From IMG/VR virus record IMGVR_UViG_3300046507_000396, positions 1 to 20,193 of that record: a DNA stretch of 20,193 nucleotides; one strand, written 5' to 3'. The position numbers and the translations under genes are program-made. Positions 13,474-19,873 of this stretch are shown in pieces. Numbering within the stretch: position 1 is the stretch's first letter; each line of letters starts with the position of its first letter. Below the pieces are notes generated by a model. That model did no database searches, was not told where the DNA came from, and saw only the letters and a list, made by a program, of their open reading frames with translations. The stretch comes from a virus.

Positions 13474-13614
13474 ATGGTCTGCGCGTCCTGCGGCGGCCAC
13501 GTCACCTGGCGCGGCCCCATCACCAACCTGACCCAAACCGAGTGCGCCGACTGTGGCGCGATCAACAACCAGCTGGTCGACCAGCCCAACGAACAAGAGG
13601 ACGACGAAGAATGA
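13474..13614 (+). CDS. Tiny zinc-ribbon protein
   Basis: A 46-aa protein with two CxxC knuckles (CASC at residues 3-6 and CADC at 24-27) separated by 17 residues, the spacing of a single zinc ribbon, followed by an acidic tail ending EQEDDEE. Such small ribbons often bind nucleic acid or proteins. The ATG has GAGGGGTGG about 6 nt upstream, and the stop overlaps the next ATG (ATGA). The zinc knuckles, ribosome site and coupling support a real gene despite its size. Confidence 0.75.
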   Translation: MVCASCGGHVTWRGPITNLTQTECADCGAINNQLVDQPNEQEDDEE

Positions 13615-13715
13615 TCCGCCACATCCTGAACCAGTACCGCCTGTCGCTGCGCGCCGGCTTCCAGCCCCGCAAAGCCATTACCCGCGCCGTGCGCACCTAC
13701 GTCTACGGCTTTTAA
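13611..13715 (+). CDS. 34-aa basic peptide
   Basis: A 34-codon frame encodes a basic peptide (MIRHILNQYRLSLRAGFQPR, ending YVYGF). It starts at the ATGA overlap with the zinc-ribbon gene, and 14 bp separate its stop from the recT start. Similar short peptides with an R-x-G-F-x-P-R-K-A core occur in phage operons as uncharacterised products. Coupling to its neighbour is the main support. Confidence 0.6.
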   Translation: MIRHILNQYRLSLRAGFQPRKAITRAVRTYVYGF

Positions 13716-13729
13716 CCACGAAGGAAACC

Positions 13730-14497
13730 ATGAACGAACTGACCATCCAGGGCGAATCGACGTTCTCCCTTTCTCCCCGCTCCTTGGCTGAGGCCATGGA
13801 GTTCTCGAAGATCATCGCCTCTTCGGACATGGTGCCGAAGGACTATGTCAACAAGCCCGGCAACGTACTGGTAGCGGTGCAGACTGGCGCCGAGCTGGGC
13901 CTGAAGCCGATGCAGTCGCTGCAGGGCATCTCGGTCATCAACGGCCGTCCCAGCATCTGGGGCGATGCAATGCGGGCGCTGGTGATCAGCCACCCGGAAT
14001 TCGAGGATCTGCAGGAGGACAAGCAGGATACCCACTGCACCGTCACCTTGAAGCGGCGCGGGCGCTCGGCGGTGGTCACCACGTTCACGATGGAAGACGC
14101 GAAGAAGGCTGGCCTGGCCGGGAAGTCGGGACCATGGCAGACCGCGCCTAAGCGGATGCTGCAGATGCGCGCCTTCGCCTTCGCCGCCCGCGACCTGTTC
14201 GCCGATGCCCTCAAAGGTATCAAGTCGACCGAGGAGCTGCGCGACTACCCCACCGAAGAGCGCATCGAGCGCGACATCACGCCGGCGCCCGCTGCGGCCG
14301 CCGCGGCGGCGCCAGCGCGGACGGAACTGCCGGTGTGCACGCCGGAGAAGTTCGCCGAGAACACCCAGGCCTGGCGTGACCTGATCCTGTCGGGAAAGAA
14401 GACGCCGGCCGCACTGATCTCGATGTTGAGCACGAAGACCATCCTCAGCGAAGACCAGAAGCTCACGATCGACAGCTGGGCCCACGAAGGCGAATAA
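13730..14497 (+). CDS. recT: RecT-family single-strand annealing protein
   Basis: A 255-aa protein that coats single-stranded DNA and anneals complementary strands. The RecT-type core runs from residue about 15 to 170: SLAEAMEFSKIIASSDMVPK, then VLVAVQTGAELGLKPMQSLQ and ISVINGRPSIWGDAMRAL, then GPWQTAPKRMLQMRAFAFAA. The C-terminal third is an alanine-rich linker (AAAAAAAPARTELP) and a helical tail that may contact SSB or the exonuclease. The start at 13730 has AAGGAA 4 nt upstream; the frame continues upstream as shadow of the zinc-ribbon and peptide genes. It is followed 10 bp later by the exonuclease, the usual recombination pair. Confidence 0.92.
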   Translation: MNELTIQGESTFSLSPRSLAEAMEFSKIIASSDMVPKDYVNKPGNVLVAVQTGAELGLKPMQSLQGISVINGRPSIWGDAMRALVISHPEFEDLQEDKQDTHCTVTLKRRGRSAVVTTFTMEDAKKAGLAGKSGPWQTAPKRMLQMRAFAFAARDLFADALKGIKSTEELRDYPTEERIERDITPAPAAAAAAAPARTELPVCTPEKFAENTQAWRDLILSGKKTPAALISMLSTKTILSEDQKLTIDSWAHEGE

Positions 14498-14507
14498 GGA
14501 GAACACC

Positions 14508-16277
14508 ATGGCAACTATTCACGACCTGACCCAAGGCAGCCCAGAGTGGCAGCAGTACCGTCTGGAGAAATTCGGCGCCAGTGAGGCGGCCGCGATGCTG
14601 GGCATCTCGCCACTGGTCACGCGCACAGAGCTGCTGCATATGAAGGCTACCGGCACCGCGCAGGAGTTTAGCGATTGGGTGCAGAAGAACATCCTGGACT
14701 ACGGCCACCAGGTCGAAGCGCTGGCGCGCCCGCTGGTCGAAGACCTGATCGGCGAAGACCTCTACCCAGTTACCTGCTCGGACGGCCGCCTGTCGGCTTC
14801 CTGCGACGGCCTGACGATGGGCGAGGACATCGCCTTCGAGCATAAGCAGTGGAACGAGACGCTGGCGGCCGCGATCGTCGCCGGCGCGCTGCCGGACGAA
14901 TACATGCCGCAGCCGCAGCAGATCATGATGGTCACCGGCTGCAGCAAGGTCGTGTTCGTGTGCTCGGACGGCACCCTCGACAACTTCGTGTACCTGTGGG
15001 TGCTGCCCGATCCGGCCTGGCAGGAGCGCATCCGCGCCGGCTGGACACAGTTCGAAGCCGATCTGGCCACCTACCAGCATGTCGAAGTTCTGCCGGCGCC
15101 GGTGGCCGCCGCAGTGCAGGACCTGCCGGCGCTGTCGATCCGCGTCGACGGCCAGCTGACCCTTAACCACAATCTGGTGCTGTTCGGCGAGCGGCTGCAA
15201 TCGTTTATCGCCGACATCGACACGAACCCGAGCGATGACCAGGCCTTCGCCGATGCCGAACAGGCGATCAAGGTGATGGAACGCGCCGAGAACGCGTTGG
15301 GCGCCGCCGAGGCGTCCGCGCTGGGCCAGATCTCGACGGTCGATGAAATGGTGCGCACGGTCGCCAGCTACAAGGAACTGGCGCGCAAGACGCGCCTGAT
15401 GCTGGAAAAGGTCGTCAAGGCGCGCAAGGAGACGATCCGCGTCGAGATCCAGCAGTCCGGCAAGGAACGGGCCACGGCCCACATCTCCTCGCTGAATGCA
15501 CGCCTGGGCAAGCCGTACATGCCGGCCATCGCCGTGGACTTCGCCGGCGCCATGAAGGGGAAGAAGACCGTCACCAGCCTGCGGGACGCGGTGGACACCG
15601 AGCTGGCGCGGTTCAAGATCGAGGCGAACGCCGTGGCCGACCGTATCCAGATCAACCTGACCACGCTGCGCGAGCTGGCCGGCGCACATGCCTTCCTGTT
15701 CGCCGACACTGCGTCGATCGTTCTCAAGGCCGCCGACGACCTGACTGCCCTGGTCAAGATGCGTATTGCCGAACATGAGCAGGCCGAGGCGGCGAAGGCC
15801 GAAGCTCTGCGCGCACGGATCGTCGAAGAGGAGCGCGTCAAGGCCGAGAAGGCCGCTGCGGACGCCGAGCGCGCGCGTGTCGCGGCTGAAACGAAGCGTC
15901 AGCTGGACGAGCAGGCCGCCAACCTGGCCGCGGCGCGCGCGCAGGAAGAAGCGGCAGCACGTGCAGCATCCGCCAGCACCGCGCCTGCGCCCGTTCACGC
16001 CGCCGAGGCGCAGCCGGCAGCGCCGGCCCAGGTGATGCCAATCGCCGCCGCGCGCCCGGCAGCCGCACCGACCACGGCGCCGGCCCTGCGTCTGGGCCAG
16101 ATTAACGAGCGCCTGGCGCCGATCGCGCTGAGTGCCGACGGCCTAGCGCGCCTGGGCTTCGCGCCGGCTGCGACCGACAAGTCGGCGAAGCTCTACCACG
16201 AAGCCGACTTCCCGGCGATGTGCGCCGCGCTGATCCGCCACGTCGACGGCGTGGCCCAGCAGGCGAAGGCCGCGTGA
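14508..16277 (+). CDS. YqaJ/lambda-exonuclease-family recombinase with long coiled-coil extension
   Basis: A 589-aa protein. Residues about 1-200 are a YqaJ-type nuclease: GSPEWQQYRLEKFGASEAAA (entry motif), E70 in DYGHQVEAL, then D100, E111 and K113 in LSASCDGL...IAFEHKQW, a PD-(D/E)xK active site. This resects double-stranded ends to give single strands for RecT. Residues about 205-410 are helical with a central region resembling the DUF1351 type. About 410-495 are an alanine/glutamate/arginine-rich coiled coil, then a proline/alanine linker and a distinct domain (about 525-589, with INERLAPIALSADGLARLGF). Lambda Exo is only about 226 aa, so most of this protein is extra. Start: GGAG 8 nt upstream. 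Confidence 0.88.
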   Translation: MATIHDLTQGSPEWQQYRLEKFGASEAAAMLGISPLVTRTELLHMKATGTAQEFSDWVQKNILDYGHQVEALARPLVEDLIGEDLYPVTCSDGRLSASCDGLTMGEDIAFEHKQWNETLAAAIVAGALPDEYMPQPQQIMMVTGCSKVVFVCSDGTLDNFVYLWVLPDPAWQERIRAGWTQFEADLATYQHVEVLPAPVAAAVQDLPALSIRVDGQLTLNHNLVLFGERLQSFIADIDTNPSDDQAFADAEQAIKVMERAENALGAAEASALGQISTVDEMVRTVASYKELARKTRLMLEKVVKARKETIRVEIQQSGKERATAHISSLNARLGKPYMPAIAVDFAGAMKGKKTVTSLRDAVDTELARFKIEANAVADRIQINLTTLRELAGAHAFLFADTASIVLKAADDLTALVKMRIAEHEQAEAAKAEALRARIVEEERVKAEKAAADAERARVAAETKRQLDEQAANLAAARAQEEAAARAASASTAPAPVHAAEAQPAAPAQVMPIAAARPAAAPTTAPALRLGQINERLAPIALSADGLARLGFAPAATDKSAKLYHEADFPAMCAALIRHVDGVAQQAKAA

Positions 16278-16278
16278 C

Positions 16279-16533
16279 ATGACCGGCCTGCGCCCGTGCC
16301 TCTGGACCGTCCTGCAGTGCAAGCAGCAGGACTTCCAGCGCTTCCTCGGCGTCGACGGTGAAGCCGCCGCCGCGCGCCGGGTGAAGGAAGTATGCGAAGT
16401 CGGCTCGCGCGCCCAGCTGGACCGCGACCCGGCTGCGCAGGCCCGCTGGAATGAGCGGATCCGGCGCGCCTACCTAAATTACCAGCAGCAGAACCACCCT
16501 ACCAACGACCACAACCAGGACCAGGAGATGTAA
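16279..16533 (+). CDS. Hypothetical small phage protein
   Basis: An 84-aa protein, probably helical. It has a cysteine-containing start (LRPCLWTVLQCKQQDFQRFL), then a helix AAAARRVKEVCEVGSRAQLD and a C-terminal helix with ARWNERIRRAYLNYQQQ, ending in a hydrophilic tail of asparagine, histidine and aspartate. The FQRFLGVDGE...VCEVGSRAQLD pattern looks like small proteins next to recombination genes in other Burkholderiales phages, function unknown. The ATG comes one base after the exonuclease stop, so translation is likely coupled. Confidence 0.72.
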   Translation: MTGLRPCLWTVLQCKQQDFQRFLGVDGEAAAARRVKEVCEVGSRAQLDRDPAAQARWNERIRRAYLNYQQQNHPTNDHNQDQEM

Positions 16534-16538
16534 CCACC

Positions 16539-17066
16539 ATGCTCGAAATTCGCTCCCTAAAAACCCAGCTTGCATCCGTGAACGCCCGCGCCGAGCTGCA
16601 CGGCCAAGAGAAGAAACCGGCCTTCGACCTGAAGCTGATCTGCGCTATGCCGAACGACGTGCTGATCGACTTTCACCCGGAGCTGCGCTCCTGGCTGTTC
16701 AAGCCGAACGATGATCCCGACCAGGATCCCGACCTGGTCGCGCAGGCCGATCCCGGCGCGCTGACGGCGCTGCGCTTCCCGAAGCTGGGCGCCCAGAAGT
16801 GGGATTTCGAAGCCGAGGGCTACACGCTGCGCATCGCTTACGGCATCGGCGGTCCGAGCGACATCGTGCTGTCGGAGTGCAAGGTGCATAAGGTGTCGTT
16901 CGTCTGCCAGCAGGGCGGCACGGTGTCGGTGCAATGCACGGTTATCGCGCACCCGGATTCGGCTGTGGTCGGGCGCCTGTGCGAGATGATCCAGCAGACG
17001 GTCGAGATGGACCTGACGCCGCCCGAGCCGGCGACCCTGGGCCAGCTGTTCGGCGAGGCGGCCTGA
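16539..17066 (+). CDS. Hypothetical conserved-looking phage protein
   Basis: A 175-aa protein with an opening (MLEIRSLKTQLASVNARAEL) and all-beta-looking body: FDLKLICAMPNDVLIDFHP, then a loop rich in aspartate and proline (NDDPDQDPDLV), then KWDFEAEGYTLRIAYGIGG and KVHKVSFVCQQGGTVSVQCT. The strand-rich pattern and acidic tail (ending PATLGQLFGE) would suit a binding protein, and an SSB-like role is conceivable next to RecT, but nothing proves it. The start follows a 5-bp gap with CAGGAGATG about 13 nt upstream. Confidence 0.75.
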   Translation: MLEIRSLKTQLASVNARAELHGQEKKPAFDLKLICAMPNDVLIDFHPELRSWLFKPNDDPDQDPDLVAQADPGALTALRFPKLGAQKWDFEAEGYTLRIAYGIGGPSDIVLSECKVHKVSFVCQQGGTVSVQCTVIAHPDSAVVGRLCEMIQQTVEMDLTPPEPATLGQLFGEAA

Positions 17067-17068
17067 TC

Positions 17069-17440
17069 ATGGCGGCGCGCAATCAAGCCCCTGCATCGGC
17101 CGAGATGATCGCGCGCCGCGACGAAGCGCTCGAGCAGATTCGCCTGATGTTGACCGATCAGCGCATGTCGGCACTCGACGTCGCTACGGCGCTGGCCGAG
17201 CCGGCGCCCACGGTCTACGGCTGGCTGGTCTACATGCGCGACCTCGGTGAGGCACACCAAGTGGCCGCGCCCGGCGGCCGCAAGCTGTGGGTGCTCGGCC
17301 GCGATCCGGTGACGTCTGAGATTGAAGGCGTCGATGAGAATGCCCAGCGCGCCTGGATCGTGCCGGCGCGCCAGGTCGGTATGTTCCGCCACTGGATGGA
17401 TGTGGCATTTTTCGGTCCGGCAAAGGGAGCGGCAGCGTGA
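17069..17440 (+). CDS. Winged-helix-like DNA-binding protein
   Basis: A 123-aa protein. Residues about 20-75 have a winged-helix pattern: helix ALEQIRLMLTDQRMSALDVA, recognition-type helix with PAPTVYGWLVYMRDLGEAHQ, then a wing with GGRKLWVLG. The rest is a short alpha/beta tail (RAWIVPARQVGMFRHWMDVA). The start at 17069, two bases after the previous stop, is chosen over a longer frame that runs inside the upstream gene. Its stop overlaps the GTG start of the DndC-like gene, so the two are coupled. It may regulate the operon or act with its partner; the fold is predicted by eye. Confidence 0.65.
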   Translation: MAARNQAPASAEMIARRDEALEQIRLMLTDQRMSALDVATALAEPAPTVYGWLVYMRDLGEAHQVAAPGGRKLWVLGRDPVTSEIEGVDENAQRAWIVPARQVGMFRHWMDVAFFGPAKGAAA

Positions 17441-18666
17441 ACCAGGTCGACATCTTCGGCGCCGGCGCGCGCCGCCTGCAGATGACGGAATCGATCGAGC
17501 TGACGATTCAGTCGCTGCAGGCCTACGGCGCCACGCACGATCACTGGGGCGTGGCCTGGTCGGGCGGCAAAGACAGCTCCGCCACACTGACTCTGCTTAT
17601 GTACCTGCTGGACACCGGCAAGATCCCTCGACCGAAGACTTTGACGGTGTTCTACGCCGACACCCGACAGGAGCTCCTGCCGTTGGCAGCGTCGGCGCAG
17701 CAGATCATGGACGAGCTGGACGAGCGTGGCGTGCGCGTTGAGGTTGTGATGGCGCCGCTGGATGACCGCTTCATGGTCTACATCCTCGGCCGTGGCGTGC
17801 CGCCGCCGAACAACAACACGCTGCGCTGGTGCACCGGCCAAATCAAGATCGAGCCGATGGAGGAGGCGCTCCGCCGCCACGTCGAGCAGATGGACGGCCA
17901 GGTCCTGATGATCACCGGCGTGCGCCAAGGCGAGAGCGCGATCCGCGACCGTCGCATCGAGATGAGCTGCGGGAAGGATGGCGCCGAATGCGGACAGGGC
18001 TGGTATCAGCAGGTGCTGCCGAACGCGAAGGGTCTGCGCGGTCGACTGGCCACCCTGGCGCCGCTGCTCCACTGGCGCGTGTGCCATGTGTGGGAATGGC
18101 TCAAGCACTGGGCACCAACGGCGGAATTTGGCGACTGGAGCACGGCCGCTATTGCCGACGCCTATGGCGGCGATGAGGCCGAGGAGATCAACGCGCGCAC
18201 AGGCTGCGTCGGCTGCCCGCTGGCGCAGGAGGATTCGGCGCTCGACACCATCCTCAAGAATCCGCAGTGGGCCTACCTGGCGCCGATGAAAGGCATCAAG
18301 GTGCTGTGGCGCGAACTGCGCGAACCGCAGCACCGGCTGCGTAAGTCCGGCGCCGAGCGGCTGAAGGACGGTAGCATCGGCAAGAACCCGCAGCGCATGG
18401 GGCCGCTCACGCTGGAAGCGCGGCTGATGGGGTTGGAACGGCTGCTCGCCATCCAGAACGAGGTGAATGCGGCCGCTGCACGACTCGGGCGCCCGATGGT
18501 CGACATGATCAACGCCGAGGAAGAGGCGCGCATCCGCGAGCTGATCGCCGCCGGCACCTGGCCGAACAAGTGGGACGGCTCGGAGCCGATCGCCACCACC
18601 GTGATGGACACGGTCTACCAGAACGGTGCGGTGCAGCCGCGCCTGTTCTCCGAAAGCGAACTGTAA
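17437..18666 (+). CDS. DndC-like PP-loop protein (PAPS reductase/sulfurtransferase family)
   Basis: A 409-aa protein with the PP-loop SGGKDSS (residues 42-48), which binds and activates ATP. The segment ILGRGVPPPNNNTLRWCTGQ followed by IKIEP (about 116-140) is close to the matching motif in DndC, the sulfur-transfer enzyme of DNA phosphorothioation. Cysteines C178, C185, C257 and C260 (the last pair in TGCVGCP) could hold an iron-sulfur cluster, as in DndC. The C-terminal third is helical and charged. No dndB, dndD or dndE-like gene is present, so it stands alone and would need host sulfur donors such as IscS. Start is GTG overlapping the upstream stop (GTGA). PAPS reductase or tRNA thiolation are alternatives; substrate is unknown. 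Confidence 0.82.
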   Translation: MNQVDIFGAGARRLQMTESIELTIQSLQAYGATHDHWGVAWSGGKDSSATLTLLMYLLDTGKIPRPKTLTVFYADTRQELLPLAASAQQIMDELDERGVRVEVVMAPLDDRFMVYILGRGVPPPNNNTLRWCTGQIKIEPMEEALRRHVEQMDGQVLMITGVRQGESAIRDRRIEMSCGKDGAECGQGWYQQVLPNAKGLRGRLATLAPLLHWRVCHVWEWLKHWAPTAEFGDWSTAAIADAYGGDEAEEINARTGCVGCPLAQEDSALDTILKNPQWAYLAPMKGIKVLWRELREPQHRLRKSGAERLKDGSIGKNPQRMGPLTLEARLMGLERLLAIQNEVNAAAARLGRPMVDMINAEEEARIRELIAAGTWPNKWDGSEPIATTVMDTVYQNGAVQPRLFSESEL

Positions 18667-18692
18667 AAAATACAACCACGACAGGACAATCC

Positions 18693-19337
18693 ATGGACAA
18701 AAAAGACCTGTGCGAGCACACCCGAATCCGCCTGATCGCGGCGGCCATCGGCCACCAGCAGTGCACCGCAACCGCGGCGAACGTGATCCCGATCCCCGGT
18801 ACCGAGCGCTTTATCGCCATCGGCGCACCGGCGGAAGTGTGGCAGCTGCTGCGCAAGCAGATGCCTGCCGAGGAATCGCTGCCAATCGCGGGCGCGGTCG
18901 ATGCGGAGACGAACCTGCCCGAAGACGTGGCCGCCCTATTCGGCGCTTGCGGCTTCGAGATCCGGTCGACGAACCCGGCCGAGAAGCATCCGCTGGCGGT
19001 CTGCGGTTCGCTCGACGCGGCCGGCCTGGTGGTGGAAAAACTGATGGTGGACGAGTTCAGCGACGCCGCGCGCGACGTGCTGGCTGAACGCCGCCGCCAA
19101 GTGGAAGCCGAAGGCATGACGAACGAAGGCGATGACCGCTACCATGCCGCCGAGCTGCCGCGCGCCGCGGCATCGTACGTCCTGAACGGCGCCAACGATG
19201 AGGTGCCGTGTATCTGGCCCTGGGCGAAGTCGTGGTGGAAGCCGCGCGATGCCCGCGCCAATTACGTGCGCGCCGCTGCGCTGTTGCTGGCCGAGATCGA
19301 GCGCATCGACCGCGCGCAGGAAGGAGCGGCATCGTGA
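18693..19337 (+). CDS. Hypothetical phage protein with C-terminal WPWxxxWWKP domain
   Basis: A 214-aa protein in two parts. Residues about 1-120 have no clear family (RLIAAAIGHQQCTATAANVI, then IPGTERFIAIGAPAEVWQLL). The C-terminal 85 residues form a recognisable phage module: DVLAERRRQVEAEGMTNEGD, then HAAELPRAAASYVLNGA, then CIWPWAKSWWKPRDARANYV and AALLLAEIERIDRA. It occurs widely in phages, often alone, and its function is not established; MazG-like nucleotide hydrolases are a loose comparison only. GACAGGACAATCC precedes the ATG. There is a 26-bp AT-rich spacer after the DndC-like gene. The stop overlaps the next GTG. Confidence 0.75.
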   Translation: MDKKDLCEHTRIRLIAAAIGHQQCTATAANVIPIPGTERFIAIGAPAEVWQLLRKQMPAEESLPIAGAVDAETNLPEDVAALFGACGFEIRSTNPAEKHPLAVCGSLDAAGLVVEKLMVDEFSDAARDVLAERRRQVEAEGMTNEGDDRYHAAELPRAAASYVLNGANDEVPCIWPWAKSWWKPRDARANYVRAAALLLAEIERIDRAQEGAAS

Positions 19338-19513
19338 AAGAACGAGGACCAGACCGGCGCTGCAGCGCGTCGTCGTACTTCACCAGCCCGGTCAACGACC
19401 GGCGCCGGCCGAGCTTCGAGCGACGCGGCACGGTCCCGGCCCGGCCTGCGCCGACGCCAGCGCAGCGGCTGTACGGGGAACGCCGCGTCCTTCCAGATGC
19501 GGGATTGGAATAA
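19334..19513 (+). CDS. Small basic hypothetical protein
   Basis: A 59-aa arginine- and proline-rich peptide (GPDRRCSASSYFTSPVNDRR, then RPSFERRGTVPARPAPTPAQ) with no recognised family and no clear fold. It starts with a GTG overlapping the previous stop (GTGA), with AAGGAG 9 nt upstream, as do other genes in this operon; that is its main support. It ends 10 bp before the AlpA-like start. Low-complexity content keeps confidence modest. Confidence 0.5.
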   Translation: MKERGPDRRCSASSYFTSPVNDRRRPSFERRGTVPARPAPTPAQRLYGERRVLPDAGLE

Positions 19514-19523
19514 GGAGATGAAT

Positions 19524-19754
19524 ATGCAAGCTGAAACCAGTAACACCCTGCCGTCCACCGGCTTCGTGCGCGAGCGCGACCTGATCGGCAACGCGCAAGC
19601 GCGCGGCCCGGTTCCGTTCTCGCACGCCACGCTGTGGCGTAAAGTGAAGTCGAATCAGTTCCCGGCGCCGGTAAAGCTGTCCGAAGGCGTCACGGCCTGG
19701 CGCGTCGAAGACGTGCGCGCATGGATCGCGAAGCACGCTGGAGCCAGCGCGTAA
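19524..19754 (+). CDS. AlpA-family regulator / excisionase-like protein
   Basis: A 76-aa protein with a MerR-like helix-turn-helix of the AlpA type: FVRERDLIGN, then PFSHATLWRKVKSNQFPAPV and the strand KLSEGVTAWRVEDVRAWIAK, the usual closing motif. AlpA-like proteins act as excisionases or regulators of integrase in prophages. The ATG at 19524 is chosen because AAGGAG lies 6 nt upstream; two in-frame ATGs further up have no ribosome site. It is the last gene of the rightward operon, right at the edge of host sequence, the place expected for an excisionase. No integrase follows. Confidence 0.85.
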   Translation: MQAETSNTLPSTGFVRERDLIGNAQARGPVPFSHATLWRKVKSNQFPAPVKLSEGVTAWRVEDVRAWIAKHAGASA

Positions 19755-19758
19755 GCGC

Positions 19759-19778
19759 GTTGGTATTTTTGTTGGTAT
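19759..19778. repeat. Direct repeat GTTGGTAT x2 near the prophage end
   Basis: Two exact copies (19759-19766, 19771-19778) have a 12-bp period; a related inverted ACCAAC lies at 19852-19857. They fall between the AlpA-like gene and the host gene, so they could be binding sites for excisionase or integrase. The att core itself cannot be placed from one end. The rest of 19755-19873 has no gene. Confidence 0.45.
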
Positions 19779-19818
19779 GTCCCCTACCCCATCAGGCAGA
19801 AACCCACCAATCATGCGC

Positions 19819-19850
19819 CCTCCGGCCGTTTTCCCGATTCCGGCCGGAGG
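19819..19850. repeat. 9-bp inverted repeat in the boundary spacer
   Basis: CCTCCGGCC (19819-19827) and GGCCGGAGG (19842-19850) form a perfect stem with a 14-nt loop, 24 bp past the stop of the host gene. Neither side has a T-tract, so a terminator role for the host gene is possible but not shown. Confidence 0.5.
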
Positions 19851-19873
19851 CACCAACAGCTTGCAGCGCAGTC

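Noticed and set aside
14463-15998. 511-codon minus-strand frame opposite the exonuclease
   Set aside because: The nuclease active site lies on the plus strand; the minus frame is a typical high-GC shadow.
17230-18771. 513-codon minus-strand frame opposite the DndC-like gene
   Set aside because: The PP-loop and cysteine motifs are on the plus strand; the minus frame spans three plus-strand genes and has no motif.
19819-19850. Inverted repeat as a standard terminator for the host gene
   Set aside because: No T-tract on either side, so only the inverted repeat is reported.
19755-19873. tRNA gene as the attachment site
   Set aside because: No cloverleaf or T-loop sequence could be found in the spacer.
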